A DNA stretch of 42,028 nt from Streptomyces antarcticus (GTDB lineage Bacteria > Actinomycetota > Actinomycetes > Streptomycetales > Streptomycetaceae). The notes beneath the pieces are model-generated. The model was given only the letters and a program-made list of their open reading frames with translations. It made no database searches and was not told the origin of the DNA. The DNA lies in contig NZ_JAPNLM010000045.1 of NCBI RefSeq assembly GCF_026627255.1, forward strand, positions 1 through 42,028, written 5' to 3'. Positions 32,640-41,302 of the stretch are shown here, piece by piece (the stretch's first letter is position 1; each line of letters starts with the position of its first letter). A program made the translations under genes and the position numbers.

Positions 32640-33033
32640 CGGGGCAGGTGGCTGTCGGGGGTGTGGGGTCGAGGGTGAAGCGGTTGAGGGCTCCGGTGCG
32701 TTGAAGGAGTTTGAGGAGCGGGGGAGGGGCTTCCTTGGAGGCGCATCGTGCGGCCTTGGGAGAAGCGCGCGGGAGGATGTTGAGGCCGGTGGAGTCGCAG
32801 AAGGTGAGGCCGCTGGCGTCGGCCGTGACCTGGCGGGGGCTGGCGGGGTCGGTGACCGCCCGCTGCAGGACCGTATCGATCGCGGCGGCGCGCCGCGTGG
32901 CGGGGCTGGCTGGCGCCTACTCCTCGGCCGGACCGTTGGCCGGCCGGGGCTGCTGCCCGCCGAACTCGAGACGGGCACCCGCGCGTCCTCGCCGATGTGG
33001 TGCACCGATGTCTGCCTCTGTCGGTGGAGCCAT
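32640..33033 (-). pseudogene. STAS-domain anti-anti-sigma factor remnant
   Basis: An ATG at 33033 has GGAGGAGGGTAA directly before it and begins APPTEADIGAPH, but stops within 40 codons. Further on, in other frames, the minus strand reads VTADASGLTFCDSTGLNIL, the STAS signature with the Ser that is phosphorylated in anti-sigma factor antagonists, and then LLKLLQRTGALNRFTLDPTP. At least two frameshifts separate the parts. An intact copy would have regulated a sigma factor via a kinase; this one is dead. Confidence 0.65.
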
Positions 33034-33046
33034 TTACCCTCCTCCC

Positions 33047-33355
33047 ATGTCTGTCAACATTGATCTTGCCTTCACCGTTACACGTGTCAGCGGTGAGCCG
33101 CAGGCCTGGGAGATCGTCCGCGCGCTGGAGGAACTGCTGCGCGAAGAGTCCCTCATCCTCCAGGTGTCCCTGGGGGTGGCCGTGGATGACGACGGCGCGT
33201 TCTTCGTGTCCGGCGAATCCGACTTCCCGCTCGGGATCAGCCGCTTCTACCTGTGGCAGCCGCACTTCGAAGGGCTCTTCGCGGCGACCGTCGCACAGGT
33301 GGCCGCCGGTGCGAGCGCGAAGGTCCGGTGGGGCTACCCCGACGAGGAGTACTGA
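33047..33355 (+). CDS. Hypothetical protein, 102 residues
   Basis: Reads MSVNIDLAFTVTRVSGEPQA, then WEIVRALEELLREESLILQV, GVAVDDDGAFFVSGESDFPL and VAAGASAKVRWGYPDEEY. It looks soluble, alpha/beta, with an acidic C-terminus. I do not recognise the family. No ribosome site is seen before ATG 33047 or the in-frame ATG at 33008, so it may be leaderless or start elsewhere. Its start region overlaps the opposite-strand STAS remnant start by a few bases. Confidence 0.55.
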   Translation: MSVNIDLAFTVTRVSGEPQAWEIVRALEELLREESLILQVSLGVAVDDDGAFFVSGESDFPLGISRFYLWQPHFEGLFAATVAQVAAGASAKVRWGYPDEEY

Positions 33356-33672
33356 CCGGACTGGGCTCGGTGGCCGCCGCTCCGGTCGGTACCTGCCCGC
33401 CGCTGCTGCTGAACGTGGACAGAGCCAGGTTGTAGCGGGAGTGCGCCTGTGGCTGGAGCTGCTTGCTACGGGCTGGGGACGCCGGGCGGTGCCCACGGCG
33501 GATTTTGGGGTGCCCAAGGCCCCTGTCCGAGCCGAGCGTCACCCGCCCGGTCACCGCCGTGAGGGCGAAGCCCAGCCCCACTGGTTGCTTCACAACGAGG
33601 GCTGATCCGCGGTGTCCCGCGTAAGGGCCTTCTCCCGCCGGGCCTGTCACAGGCGGCCAGTAGCCTTCCGCC
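33356..33672. other. Intergenic stretch without recognised gene
   Basis: Frames on both strands here lack motifs and ribosome sites. No strong palindrome is seen. It precedes the DUF1963-like gene and contains its presumed promoter. Confidence 0.35.
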
Positions 33673-34320
33673 ATGCAGACAGCGCTGATGATCTACGACG
33701 GCTCCACACCGGCCGATTCCGACGTCCCGCGTACCGGGGGCGTACCGCTGGCTCCTGCCGGATTCGCCTGGCCCCTGTGCGGCTGCGGGGGACCGCTTCA
33801 GTTCTTCGCCCATCTCCCCGTCGAGGACGGTGTCCTGTCGGTGTTCCTGTGCCAGAACGACCCCGGGGCCTGTGAGTTCTGGGACGCGAGCTCCAGCGCG
33901 AACAGGGTCTATCTGTTTCCCCGGGAGGAACTGCGGCCGGTAGCCGTACCCGAGGCGGGACTGACGCTGCTGCCCGCCACCTCGGCCATCCGCACCCACG
34001 TCGTGACGATCGACCCCGAAGATGCCTGCGACGAGGAAGGGATCGAGCCTGACGCCTACGACCTTGCCCGCTCGGGATGGAAGCGGGAACCCGAAGAACG
34101 ATTCGGGAAGCAGCGCGAAGTGCTTGGGTCACTCGGAGGCAGCCCCTCCTACCTTGAGGACGACCGCCTGCCCGTGTGTCCTTTCTGTACCGGCACCATG
34201 GAGTTCGCGGCACACCTGGAGGAGGGGATAACCCGGGAGACCGCGATGAACCTCGGCGGTCAGCTGGGCTACGTCTTCGTCTGCCGCCCTTGTCGCGAGG
34301 GAGCCTTCCTCACGGGCTGA
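33673..34320 (+). CDS. DUF1963/YwqG-like protein with zinc-ribbon cysteines
   Basis: A 215-residue soluble protein. GGVPLAPAGFAWPLCGCGGP and LQFFAHLPVEDGVLSVFLCQ match the beginning of YwqG/DUF1963-type proteins, whose role is unknown. The C-terminal part has two CxxC pairs, CPFCTGTMEF and VCRPCREG, together with an N-terminal Cys-Gly-Cys, so a zinc ribbon is likely. ATG 33673 is preceded by GGCCAGTAGCC without a strong ribosome site. No operon partner; it stands between remnants. Confidence 0.65.
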   Translation: MQTALMIYDGSTPADSDVPRTGGVPLAPAGFAWPLCGCGGPLQFFAHLPVEDGVLSVFLCQNDPGACEFWDASSSANRVYLFPREELRPVAVPEAGLTLLPATSAIRTHVVTIDPEDACDEEGIEPDAYDLARSGWKREPEERFGKQREVLGSLGGSPSYLEDDRLPVCPFCTGTMEFAAHLEEGITRETAMNLGGQLGYVFVCRPCREGAFLTG

Positions 34321-34429
34321 AGGTCACCTGCGAGGGTAGTGACGGTGACGCTGTCGCCGGTTCGAGACGCCGCAGAGCGCCTCTGGGGCGGAGGCGATGC
34401 CGCCCGTGCGCGGCGTTGCGCCAGAGGGG

Positions 34430-35190
34430 CAGGGTGGCCTTGTTCGCGAGCAGCGCCCGCGGTATTGACGTCGCCCGGATCCTCCTCAACGCGCACGCCG
34501 CCGGGGCCGGTGTCGACGAGGCCCGCCGCCGTCATCACCGTGGCCGCCGCCGGGGCACCCGCGGCCGTGCCCGCCCCGGCGGCGGCCACCGCCCCCGCTC
34601 CTTGCCCCCGCTACCCCCGCTGCTCCCGGTGCTGTCGCGCCGCCGGCCCGGAACGTGCCGGGCCTCGCGCATGGGCAGCTTCGGCGACCCGTGGGGTGCG
34701 CCTGCGGCGGGACCGGTACCCGCACCGGCACCTGCGCCCGCCACGGGCGCCGCCCCCGCCCCCGCTGCGCCGCCGGTGGGGGAGGCGCAGCGGGGGCGGC
34801 GGCCGATCCGTGGGCGCCGCCGGCCAGCGTGGACGAGAGGCGTTCGTGGGGCCCGCTGATCGAGGGGCTGAGCGTGCCTCGGGACCTGGACCTCGGCGAC
34901 CGGGCGAAGGCGCTGGGACAGTTTGACGTCAACCGCCTCGCGCACGCCGCGATCTTGGGAGCCGTCAGGATGTCCTGCCCGAGTTGGAGGCGCCCTGCTC
35001 GTGGGCTCGTGCCAGTGGCCCCTGCTGGCCCACCGTATGGACCGGATCCGCGACCACGGCGGCACCGGCCTCCTTGCCGCGCACCTGGCCGGCCTCGGTT
35101 AGGACATCACCTGGAGGACGGCCGGTCCTCCACCACGGTGGGCCGTCTCGTGGACGCGACTCTGCATTGCCTGACGACACCCACCGCGGC
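34430..35190 (+). pseudogene. Large mobilisation-type protein, C-terminal remnant, several frameshifts
   Basis: Pieces in all three plus-strand frames read as one protein: ALFASSARGIDVARILLNAH and AAGAGVDEA; an Ala/Pro-rich hinge (APAPAPATGAAPAPAAPP); DERRSWGPLIEGLSVPRDLD and LGDRAKALGQFDVNRLAHAA; then DVLPELEALLVGSCQWPLLA and HRMDRIRDHGG, a stop near 35100, and DITWRTA followed by GRLVDATLH. I recall this layout from C-terminal parts of large proteins carried by Streptomyces plasmids and integrative elements, but the identity is uncertain. It is clearly decayed. Confidence 0.45.
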
Positions 35191-35820
35191 GGCGCCCGCC
35201 TCCCGCGTCCGGGTGTCCCCGGCAGGCAGGCGGAAGGCGGTATGGCGCCGGGCGTGGCCATGACGGGCAGGCAGCGCCGCGTGTGCAGCGGCAGCGTGAA
35301 GGGCACAGCCCCGGCCGGGTGCGGCTGGTGGGCGGACACCGCCGGGCACCCGGCCGCGGGCCTGCTCCTGGCGGTCCCGGCGGCCGTGGACAGGGCGTCC
35401 GCCACCGGACCCGGGGTCCGCGCGCTGGCCGAGGACGCCTCGTTCGAGCGGAACGTGCTTCTGGGCGTCGGCGGTGGCCCCGGCCGGGAGTACCCGCCGC
35501 CGGCCACACCTACCCGCACTCGTGAGCATCCCCGGTGGGGGTCTCGTGCGGGCGCTGTGGCCGCGTAACACCCGACGGTCCCGGGTCGGCCGGGAGACTG
35601 CCGGCGCTGCGCGACGACGGTATGTCCGCCGGAGCAGTGGCCACTGCGCTCGGCACTACCTGATCCAAGGTCCTGGTCCTGCTCCTGACCGCGGGATGGG
35701 TAACGGCACGCACTACAGCGTCCGCCTTGTTGGTTTTCGGTTCCGCCGGAGCGGATCCGGTCCGGCGGACCGGGCGCTACGGTGGTGACACCACGCCAGA
35801 TGACAGTCCAGGAGCCCCGG
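35191..35820. other. Gene-poor region before the candidate toxin-antitoxin pair
   Basis: About 630 bases. The frames on both strands are long because of GC content but show no motif, ribosome site or family resemblance that I can defend. A plus-strand frame with GVRALAEDASFERNVLLGVG has coding-like flavour and may be another fragment of the mobilisation-type remnant. The end of the region contains an AGGAG ribosome site for 35821. Confidence 0.3.
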
Positions 35821-36057
35821 ATGAGCCAGCAGCCGGCAAGCGCGCCCGTGCCCGAACGCCTGCCCCTCGACGAGCACGCCGCTGCGTCCGCCCTCGCGTA
35901 CGCGGCCGACCAGCGGGCCAAGGTCGACGTCCTCGCCTCGGTGCTCGAGGACATCGCCGCGAACGGCTACCCCGCCCCGGACACCGGCGTCCTGTGGGAG
36001 ACCGCCCGCGACGCCCACCTCGCCCGCCTCGCCGACGAGCAGCCCCGTGTCGCCTGA
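35821..36057 (+). CDS. Small protein, candidate antitoxin partner
   Basis: A 78-residue helical protein: LPLDEHAAASALAYAADQRA, KVDVLASVLEDIAANGYPAP, VLWETARDAHLARLADEQ. ATG 35821 has AGGAG at 35810-35814. It overlaps the next gene by 11 bases, as in type II toxin-antitoxin pairs where the antitoxin is made first. No DNA-binding motif is obvious, so the antitoxin role is inferred from position and size only. Confidence 0.5.
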   Translation: MSQQPASAPVPERLPLDEHAAASALAYAADQRAKVDVLASVLEDIAANGYPAPDTGVLWETARDAHLARLADEQPRVA

Positions 36058-36304
36058 CCCCTCCGCGCGCCGCTCGCGCGTCGTCATGGTCGAGCCCGCC
36101 CTCACCCAGCTCACGAAACTCACGGCGAACGAGACGCACCGCTTGGACCGCGCGATCGTAGCGATCAGCGTCAACCCGGAACTCGGCACCGAGGTGCCCG
36201 GCACCCTGCTGCGCGACTACGCGGACGAGATCGACGGGGTACGCGTCGTCTACTACGTGACCGCCCTGCGGACCATCACGATCGTGGCGTACGTCGAAGC
36301 CTGA
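36047..36304 (+). CDS. RelE/ParE-like small protein, candidate toxin
   Basis: An 85-residue protein: ALTQLTKLTANETHRLDRAI, VAISVNPELGTEVPGTLLRD, YADEIDGVRVVYYVTALRTI, TIVAYVEA. Two N-terminal helices followed by beta strands ending in a 'VRVVYYV...ITIVAYVE' pattern is typical of the RelE/ParE fold, mRNA interferases or gyrase poisons. The GTG start at 36047 lies within the previous gene, so translation is coupled. Toxic activity is not shown by the sequence. Confidence 0.6.
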   Translation: MSPDPSARRSRVVMVEPALTQLTKLTANETHRLDRAIVAISVNPELGTEVPGTLLRDYADEIDGVRVVYYVTALRTITIVAYVEA

Positions 36305-36466
36305 ACGCCGAACAGCAGTGCCCCGGACCCGGGTCGTTCGGGGCGCCGCTGTGTCTGCGGCACGGTGACGGCCGCCTCACCCACGGAGAGCCAGCCCGCC
36401 GGGCCGGCGCCCTCCGGCGGGTGTCCGGCTCGCCCCCGTACGGGGGGGGCGCTGGCCCGGGCGGCC

Positions 36467-36808
36467 TCAGCCTCCGCCTTGGAAGGCCCACAGCACGAGC
36501 GCCACTGCGCACAGCACGAAGGTGGCCAGGTGCGCGTAGACCAGGGCGATCAATGCGCCGACCCCGCCCAGGACCAGGCCGCGGGTCCTCGTGTCCCGGT
36601 GGGCCGAAGGGCGCCAGGAGGCCGTCACCAGGGCCAGCGGAATGACGTAGGGCAGGGCCAGCCACGCCGTGGCGTGGATGATCGGGGAGGAGCGGTAGCC
36701 CCACGCCCCGCCCAGTACTGCCGCCACGGTGAACAGGGCCGGGGCCAGCCACCACGGCGAGTCCAGGGGACGCTCGGCCGGAGGTACCAGGGTATGAGTC
36801 GCTTTCAC
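36467..36808 (-). CDS. Small hypothetical membrane protein
   Basis: A 113-residue protein with four hydrophobic segments: WWLAPALFTVAAVLGGAWGY, IIHATAWLALPYVIPLALVT, GLVLGGVGALIALVYAHLAT and TFVLCAVALVLWAFQ. No family recognised; similar short membrane proteins are common in streptomycetes. It is convergent with the candidate toxin gene and divergent from the IS1380 copy. The gap 36305-36466 holds nothing recognised. Confidence 0.55.
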   Translation of the reverse strand: MKATHTLVPPAERPLDSPWWLAPALFTVAAVLGGAWGYRSSPIIHATAWLALPYVIPLALVTASWRPSAHRDTRTRGLVLGGVGALIALVYAHLATFVLCAVALVLWAFQGGG

Positions 36809-36859
36809 GCCCCCATTGCACCACCGCCCCGCGGCCTCCGCATGGGCGCACGTACTTAC

Positions 36860-38530
36860 CCTTGATCCACCGACGTGGTCTGAAAGTGATCTTCTGACTG
36901 ATTTTGAGCCGGTTTCGGGAGGGCTGTTGGGCTTGGGTAGCGTGTAGCTGCTGGTCTGCCCGGCGTTTCCACGTGTTCGTTCCGGTTGGGGCCTGGCGGG
37001 CGGGGTGGGCTGGGGCGGTTCGTGTCAGCCGGCTGGGCCGTGGACGGTGTCGAAGAGGTTTGTCCAGGCGTGCTGTCAGGGCCAGTTGTGGGGCAGGTGC
37101 AGGGTGATGCGCCGTGCGGAGCGGGCGATCCGGGCGGGGACGTGCACCAGGTGGGTCCGGAGGGTGGCGGTGGTGGCCTTCGCGTGGAAGGCGGAGGTCT
37201 GTGCACCGGTGGCCTGCGGCAGGTTGTAGGTCATCGCCCTCAGGGTCAGCCAGGCGGTGTTGGCGTTGAAGTGCCCGGAGGGCAGGTGGGCCAGGGCTGA
37301 GGCTTTGCTGCCGGCGGTGACCTGCTCGGCCACGGCGTGGTGGCGGTGTTCCCGCTCGGCCCGCAGGGTGGGGGCGGGGTTGTCGGTGGAGAACGGGTGA
37401 TAGCGCCAGACGGGGAACAGCTCGCCCTGCTCACCCACGACGGCGGGTTCGGCCAGGTCGCGGACGCGGCGCACGATCAGTCGGGCGGTGATCCGCTCTG
37501 TTTTCTTGCGGCTGGCGAACGCGGTGTATGCGGGTATCTCGGCGACTTCGGCGCCGGAGGTGAGCTCGCCGGTTTCGGGGTCGGGCACGGCGGTGGGGTA
37601 CGTGATCTGCTGCCATGCCTGGTCGGGGATGGCCAGGACGGCCCGCTTGATGGAGGGGTTCATGCCGGTGGTGACCGAGAAATGGGCTCCGGCCCGGCGG
37701 CAGGCGGCGATCACGCCGGCGTTGTAGAACTGCGAGTCCGCGCGCAGGATGCGGGTGCCGGTGCAGCCGGCCTCGGCGGCGGTGGCCAGGGCTTCACTGA
37801 CGAATTTCGGGGCTCCGCGGGAGTCGGCGGTCTTGCCGCGGCGCATCCGTACCGCCTCCACGGCCGCACGACAGAAGAGCGACCCCAGGAACGATCATCG
37901 CGGACCCGACCTCACCCCCGCAGCGAATTGCGCAGCAGAGTCGCCGTACTCGGCGCCCTGTTTGGTCCGGCCGTAGACCCGTTTGTGGGTGGAGTCGACA
38001 TCGATGAACGCCATCTCGTCGGCACCTGGCAGCAATGGGGTATGCGCGGCCAGCTCACTCAAGAACTTCCGGTGGACGGCGTGGAGTTGGAGAGCATGGC
38101 CGTGGGTGAACGCGCGCAGGAAGGTGCCCAGCGTGGACGGGGCACGGACACCCGCGAACACGGCCGGCATCGCACCGTGGCGCAGGACGTCCAGGTCGTC
38201 GATGCTGTCCGCGCCTGCCGCCATCCCGGCCACGATGCTGGTGACTTTTGCGTCCGCCACCGCACCCGCGTCGTTTGCCGCCCCGGTCAGCTTCACCTTC
38301 TCCGCCACCAGCCGCGAAAGACCGCACCGCTCGGCCAGCCGCATCACCGGGACCAGCCTGGCGTGCGCGATCAGATTCGAGTCGTCGGACGCAGCGGAGA
38401 CCGCTGCTGGGGTATGGGAAACTTTCATCTACGAGGTGCCTTGCTGATTGTGCGTGCTGGAAGCGTGAGAACTCCCATCATCGCAGGTCAGCAGGCACCT
38501 CTCTTCGATTCTCTATCCACAGGACACAGC
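36860..38530 (-). mobile_element. IS1380-family insertion sequence (approximate limits)
   Basis: The span covers the transposase remnant plus about 215 bases on its 3' side and 100 bases on its 5' side, the usual size (about 1.67 kb) for this family. The left end is set near CCCTTGATCC and the right near ATCCACAGG, which are only weakly complementary, so the limits are approximate. Directly to the right, the HIT protein begins in mid-domain, so the element probably sits in, or replaced, the first part of that gene. Confidence 0.6.
37076..38428 (-). pseudogene. IS1380-family transposase, frameshifted and internally deleted
   Basis: The N-terminal part (38428-37895) reads ARLVPVMRLAERCGLSRLVA, LDVLRHGAMPAVFAGVRAPS and the catalytic EMAFIDVDSTHKRVYGRTKQ with the DDE Asp. 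The C-terminal part (37861-37076) reads MRRGKTADSRGAPKFVSEAL, RILRADSQFYNAGVIAACRR with the second Asp, and AFASRKKTERITARLIVRRV. Between them, near 37862-37910, the usual linking segment (about 25-30 residues) is missing and the frame changes. No full transposase can be made. Confidence 0.85.
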
Positions 38531-38534
38531 CCGT

Positions 38535-38787
38535 CCTGCCGCGCCTCCACGTCCAGGACGCCGGCACCGACCCCGAGGTGACCGCCGCCGTGATGCGCCG
38601 CGCCGCCGAGCTGATGGCCGACCTCCCGGCCGCGAACCTGATCACGTCGAAGGGGGACGCCGCGACGCAGTCGGTCCTCCACCTTCACGTCCACGTGGTG
38701 CCCCGCGAGGCCGGCGACGGCCTGCCCCTGCCCTGGACCCCGCAGCACGCCGCCCGCGCCGCCGTGCAGAACGCAGCCACCTCGTGA
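38535..38787 (+). pseudogene. HIT-family nucleotide-binding protein, N-terminally truncated
   Basis: The remaining 80 residues read PRLHVQDAGTDPEVTAAVMR, LPAANLITSKGDAATQSVLH and the histidine triad HLHVHVVPREAGDG, the active site of HIT hydrolases and transferases that act on nucleotide phosphates. The N-terminal half (usually with CxxC and a strand leading to PxxH) is missing where the IS1380 copy ends. The stop at 38785 overlaps the GTG start of the next gene, so it was the first gene of an operon. Whether a shortened product is made is unknown. Confidence 0.75.
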
Positions 38788-39293
38788 ACGGCCCCACCCT
38801 GGTCATGGCCCGCGAGCCCATCCCGGCCGGGCCGTCCGTCTTCCTCGCCGGCCCCACCCCGGACAAGAGCAACCCCGTCCCGTCCTGGAGGCCCGACGCC
38901 CTGCGCGCGCTCGCCGAGCAGTGGACCGGCCCCCACACGCTGACCGTCCTGAGCCCCGAATCCCGCAACGGCGACCGCGCAGACCGCTACGAGACACAGG
39001 TCGACTGGGAGACCGACGCCCGCGCTCAGGCAACGGCGATCCTCTTCTGGATCCCCCGCGACCTGAAGACGCTGACGGCCATGACCACCAACGTCGAGTT
39101 CGGCCTCGACGTCGGGACGGGCCGGGCGGTCCTGGGCTGCCCGCCCCACTGCCCCAACCCCGAGCGCAACCGCTACCTGATCTACGTCGCCCGCCGCCAC
39201 GGCGTACCGGTCCGCACCACCCTCACCGACACCGTGACCGCGGCCCTCGCCCTCGTCTCCACCGCCCACCCCGAGCAGGAGAACCTCCGATGA
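38784..39293 (+). CDS. Nucleoside 2-deoxyribosyltransferase-like protein
   Basis: A 169-residue protein. SVFLAGPTPDKSNPVPSWRP near residues 18-37 is the signature start of the nucleoside deoxyribosyltransferase-like family, followed by NGDRADRYETQVDWETDARA, AILFWIPRDLKTLTAMTTNV with the EFGLDVGTGR segment that carries the catalytic Glu. Family members cleave or exchange the base of deoxynucleosides or related nucleotides. It overlaps the HIT remnant (GTGA) and the next gene (ATGA), suggesting a three-gene nucleotide-handling operon, common on actinomycete mobile DNA. Confidence 0.75.
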   Translation: MNGPTLVMAREPIPAGPSVFLAGPTPDKSNPVPSWRPDALRALAEQWTGPHTLTVLSPESRNGDRADRYETQVDWETDARAQATAILFWIPRDLKTLTAMTTNVEFGLDVGTGRAVLGCPPHCPNPERNRYLIYVARRHGVPVRTTLTDTVTAALALVSTAHPEQENLR

Positions 39294-39940
39294 TCCGTCG
39301 CCTGTTCCGCCGCTGCGCCACCGCGCCCGGCACCGTCCTCGCCCCCGAGGACCAGGCCGTCGTCGACGCGTTCCGCGCGATGCTCGCCGCCTTGCGCACC
39401 CCCGAACCCTGGACCCCCGGCTGCGCCCAGGACGTCGCCGTCCGGGTCGGCGCCTACATCGAGCGGGCCCACACCCGGCCGGGCGACGACCACGGTCCCG
39501 ACGTGATCGCCGTCGCCCTGGTCCACCCCGACACCCCGCACGCCGCGGTCTACGCCCACCGCTACACCCGCAAGGGCTGGCTCCGCTGCGAGACCGCCAC
39601 GATCCTCGGCGTCTGGCAGCCCCCCCTACACCGCGCTCTCCCACGCCGCCTCGGGCCTCGACCTTCCCGACGACGTCGCCATGCCCCCGGCCCACTACAG
39701 CGTCGACGTCGAAGCACGGCAGCCCGACGGATCCGGCTTCACCCTGCTCCGCCTCGGCCGGTAAAGCCAGACCCGGCTCACCTCCCGCGACGCCGAACGC
39801 CTCACCACCGAGCTGCAGGGCCGGACGGCCACCGTCGTCCCCGGGTTCACCGTCACCGCGGCGAGCGCGCCATTCGACTTCGACGACCGCGAGAACTACA
39901 ACGACCCGTACCGAACCGACGTCGCCGAGCTCGGCGGTGA
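39290..39940 (+). pseudogene. Hypothetical protein, frameshifted in a C7 run
   Basis: From ATG 39290 the protein reads LAPEDQAVVDAFRAMLAALR, AVRVGAYIERAHTRPGDD and YAHRYTRKGWLRCETATILG up to a run of seven C at 39620-39626. After it, coding continues in another frame: YTALSHAASGLDLPDDVAMP, then an in-frame TAA at 39762-39764, then ERLTTELQGRTATVVPGFTV and FDFDDRENYNDPYRT. The family is not recognised. One indel plus one stop are needed to explain it. It overlaps the upstream stop (ATGA). Confidence 0.6.
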
Positions 39941-40005
39941 GCTGCAGCTCCCAGCCACCCGTAACGGGCGCTTCAGGGGCGCGGTCATCCCAGAAGGCTG
40001 CGCGG

Positions 40006-40395
40006 TCAGCGCCGGCCGCCGCCGATGCGGCGGTCGTCGGCCAGTGCGGTAAGCGGGCCGAACTCGCGGGCAAGCTGGTTCCACGTCAGAACCTCGCCAC
40101 AGCGGGCCGGGAACTCCTTCGGATTGAACTCGGGCATGGTCCAGGTGCCAGTGCCCCGGTCCCGCAGCCACAGGTCCCCGTCACCGTCGACCACAGTCGG
40201 CGGGACCGGTACGGGCTCGGCCTGATCGGTGGGCTCCCAGGTGACCCGGCCCGGGTGGGAAACGCGGCGCAGCTCGGTGGTGGCCAGCCGCGCGGCCAAG
40301 TCACGGGTGGACTCTTCGGCGTCCTTGACCGACGCGAGTCGGAATGCGTCGTCAAGTACGGGCAGGGCTGGATTCTTGCTGCGCTTTGAACTCAT
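40006..40395 (-). CDS. Hypothetical protein with tryptophan-rich WLRD motif (phage p31-like)
   Basis: A 129-residue protein: SSKRSKNPALPVLDDAFRLA, WEPTDQAEPVPVPPTVVDGD, DLWLRDRGTGTWTMPEFN, WNQLAREFGPLTALADDR. The 'G-D-L-W-x-R-D...W' and 'FGPLT' pattern resembles small actinophage/Streptomyces proteins called phiSA1p31-related, of unknown role. GGAGGTAGTCAGCG supplies the ribosome site before ATG 40395. It faces the frameshifted gene to its left. Confidence 0.55.
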   Translation of the reverse strand: MSSKRSKNPALPVLDDAFRLASVKDAEESTRDLAARLATTELRRVSHPGRVTWEPTDQAEPVPVPPTVVDGDGDLWLRDRGTGTWTMPEFNPKEFPARCGEVLTWNQLAREFGPLTALADDRRIGGGRR

Positions 40396-40526
40396 ACGCT
40401 GACTACCTCCGGTGGGGGGCGTCACATCCGTTATGGCACCCCGTAGAGGAACACGGTATCCGAGGCGGGAGCCGGGCCGGCTACGACCACTGTCCAGGTG
40501 GAGGCGCTGGCACACCGGGCGGTGGG

Positions 40527-40560
40527 GCTAGGGCTTGTCCGGCCGATCATGCTGCTCGTT
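40527..40560. repeat. Possible solitary end of an insertion sequence
   Basis: AGGGCTTGTCCGGCCGATCA and the following TGCTGCTCGTTGATCA resemble the ends of some Streptomyces IS5-type elements as I remember them. No transposase is attached here. Low confidence. The surrounding gap 40437-40633 contains no recognised gene. Confidence 0.25.
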
Positions 40561-40633
40561 GATCACACATGGAGTATGGGGACAGAGACGCAGCCCTCAG
40601 CGCGGTGCCACCGCATTCAGCAGAGACTCGCGG

Positions 40634-41154
40634 TCATCTGCGCTGATCAGTCCCCCCGGGGGGGCTCTCGTCGATCAGGAGAACATGCAGCAAGGACGCG
40701 TGTTCAATGAACGCGGCCCTGCACTGTTCGCGTTCCGGATGGTCACCGTCGTTGCCGAGTAGCAGCACCATGGGGTCGTTGTCTGCGGCGACGGGCTGAG
40801 AGAGTTCCGCGGCGACGACCACGAAGTCTACCAGGCCGGATCGCACGGCGATATCAGGGTTCGCTGCGAGACGGAGGAGGAAAGGCAAGGCCGTTGGCAT
40901 TGCCGCGCCCGCGTGGAAGACGCTGTCCATCAAGACGTTGCCCAGCACGCGCAGGGCCTGGGGGCGGCGGCCTGATCGAGGAGACCTTCAAACAGGGCAG
41001 GGATCCCGGCAGGACAGCCGGGGATCTGCGACCAGGCGGCATCGACGCAACCCAGAAGCGCGGAGTGGTCGCGTTCGGCTTGCGCTGCCTCCGGATATTC
41101 GCGAAGGAACTGGGCGACGGCTGCCTCTTTGGCCGCCGCATCCACTGTGCACAT
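40634..41154 (-). pseudogene. HEAT-like hypothetical protein, frameshifted in a C5 run
   Basis: The first part (41154 to about 40965) reads CTVDAAAKEAAVAQFLREYP, EAAQAERDHSALLGCVDAAW and IPALFEGLLDQAA; the second (to 40634) reads LRVLGNVLMDSVFHAGAAMP, TALPFLLRLAANPDIAVRSG and FIEHASLLHVLLIDESPPGG. They join if one base is added in the G5 run at 40960-40964 (plus strand). The helical pairs and PFLLRLAANPDIAVR suggest a HEAT-repeat-like fold. No function is assigned. Confidence 0.55.
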
Positions 41155-41302
41155 CCGTCTGCCCCCATCTCACATGACGTCGCCTGATGTGTATCCGTCC
41201 GATGGAACTCTTTCCTGGCCAGGGCGTCGAACGCAAGCACAAAGACCGGCGGTCGAGGGCGCTCAACCATGACCTACTCTCAGATCGCAGTGCCGTCGCC
41301 GG

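Noticed and set aside
36860..38530. Exact terminal inverted repeats and target duplication of the IS1380 copy
   Set aside because: Candidate ends are only weakly complementary and the flanks (CTTA, ACAC) do not match, so no precise ends are claimed.
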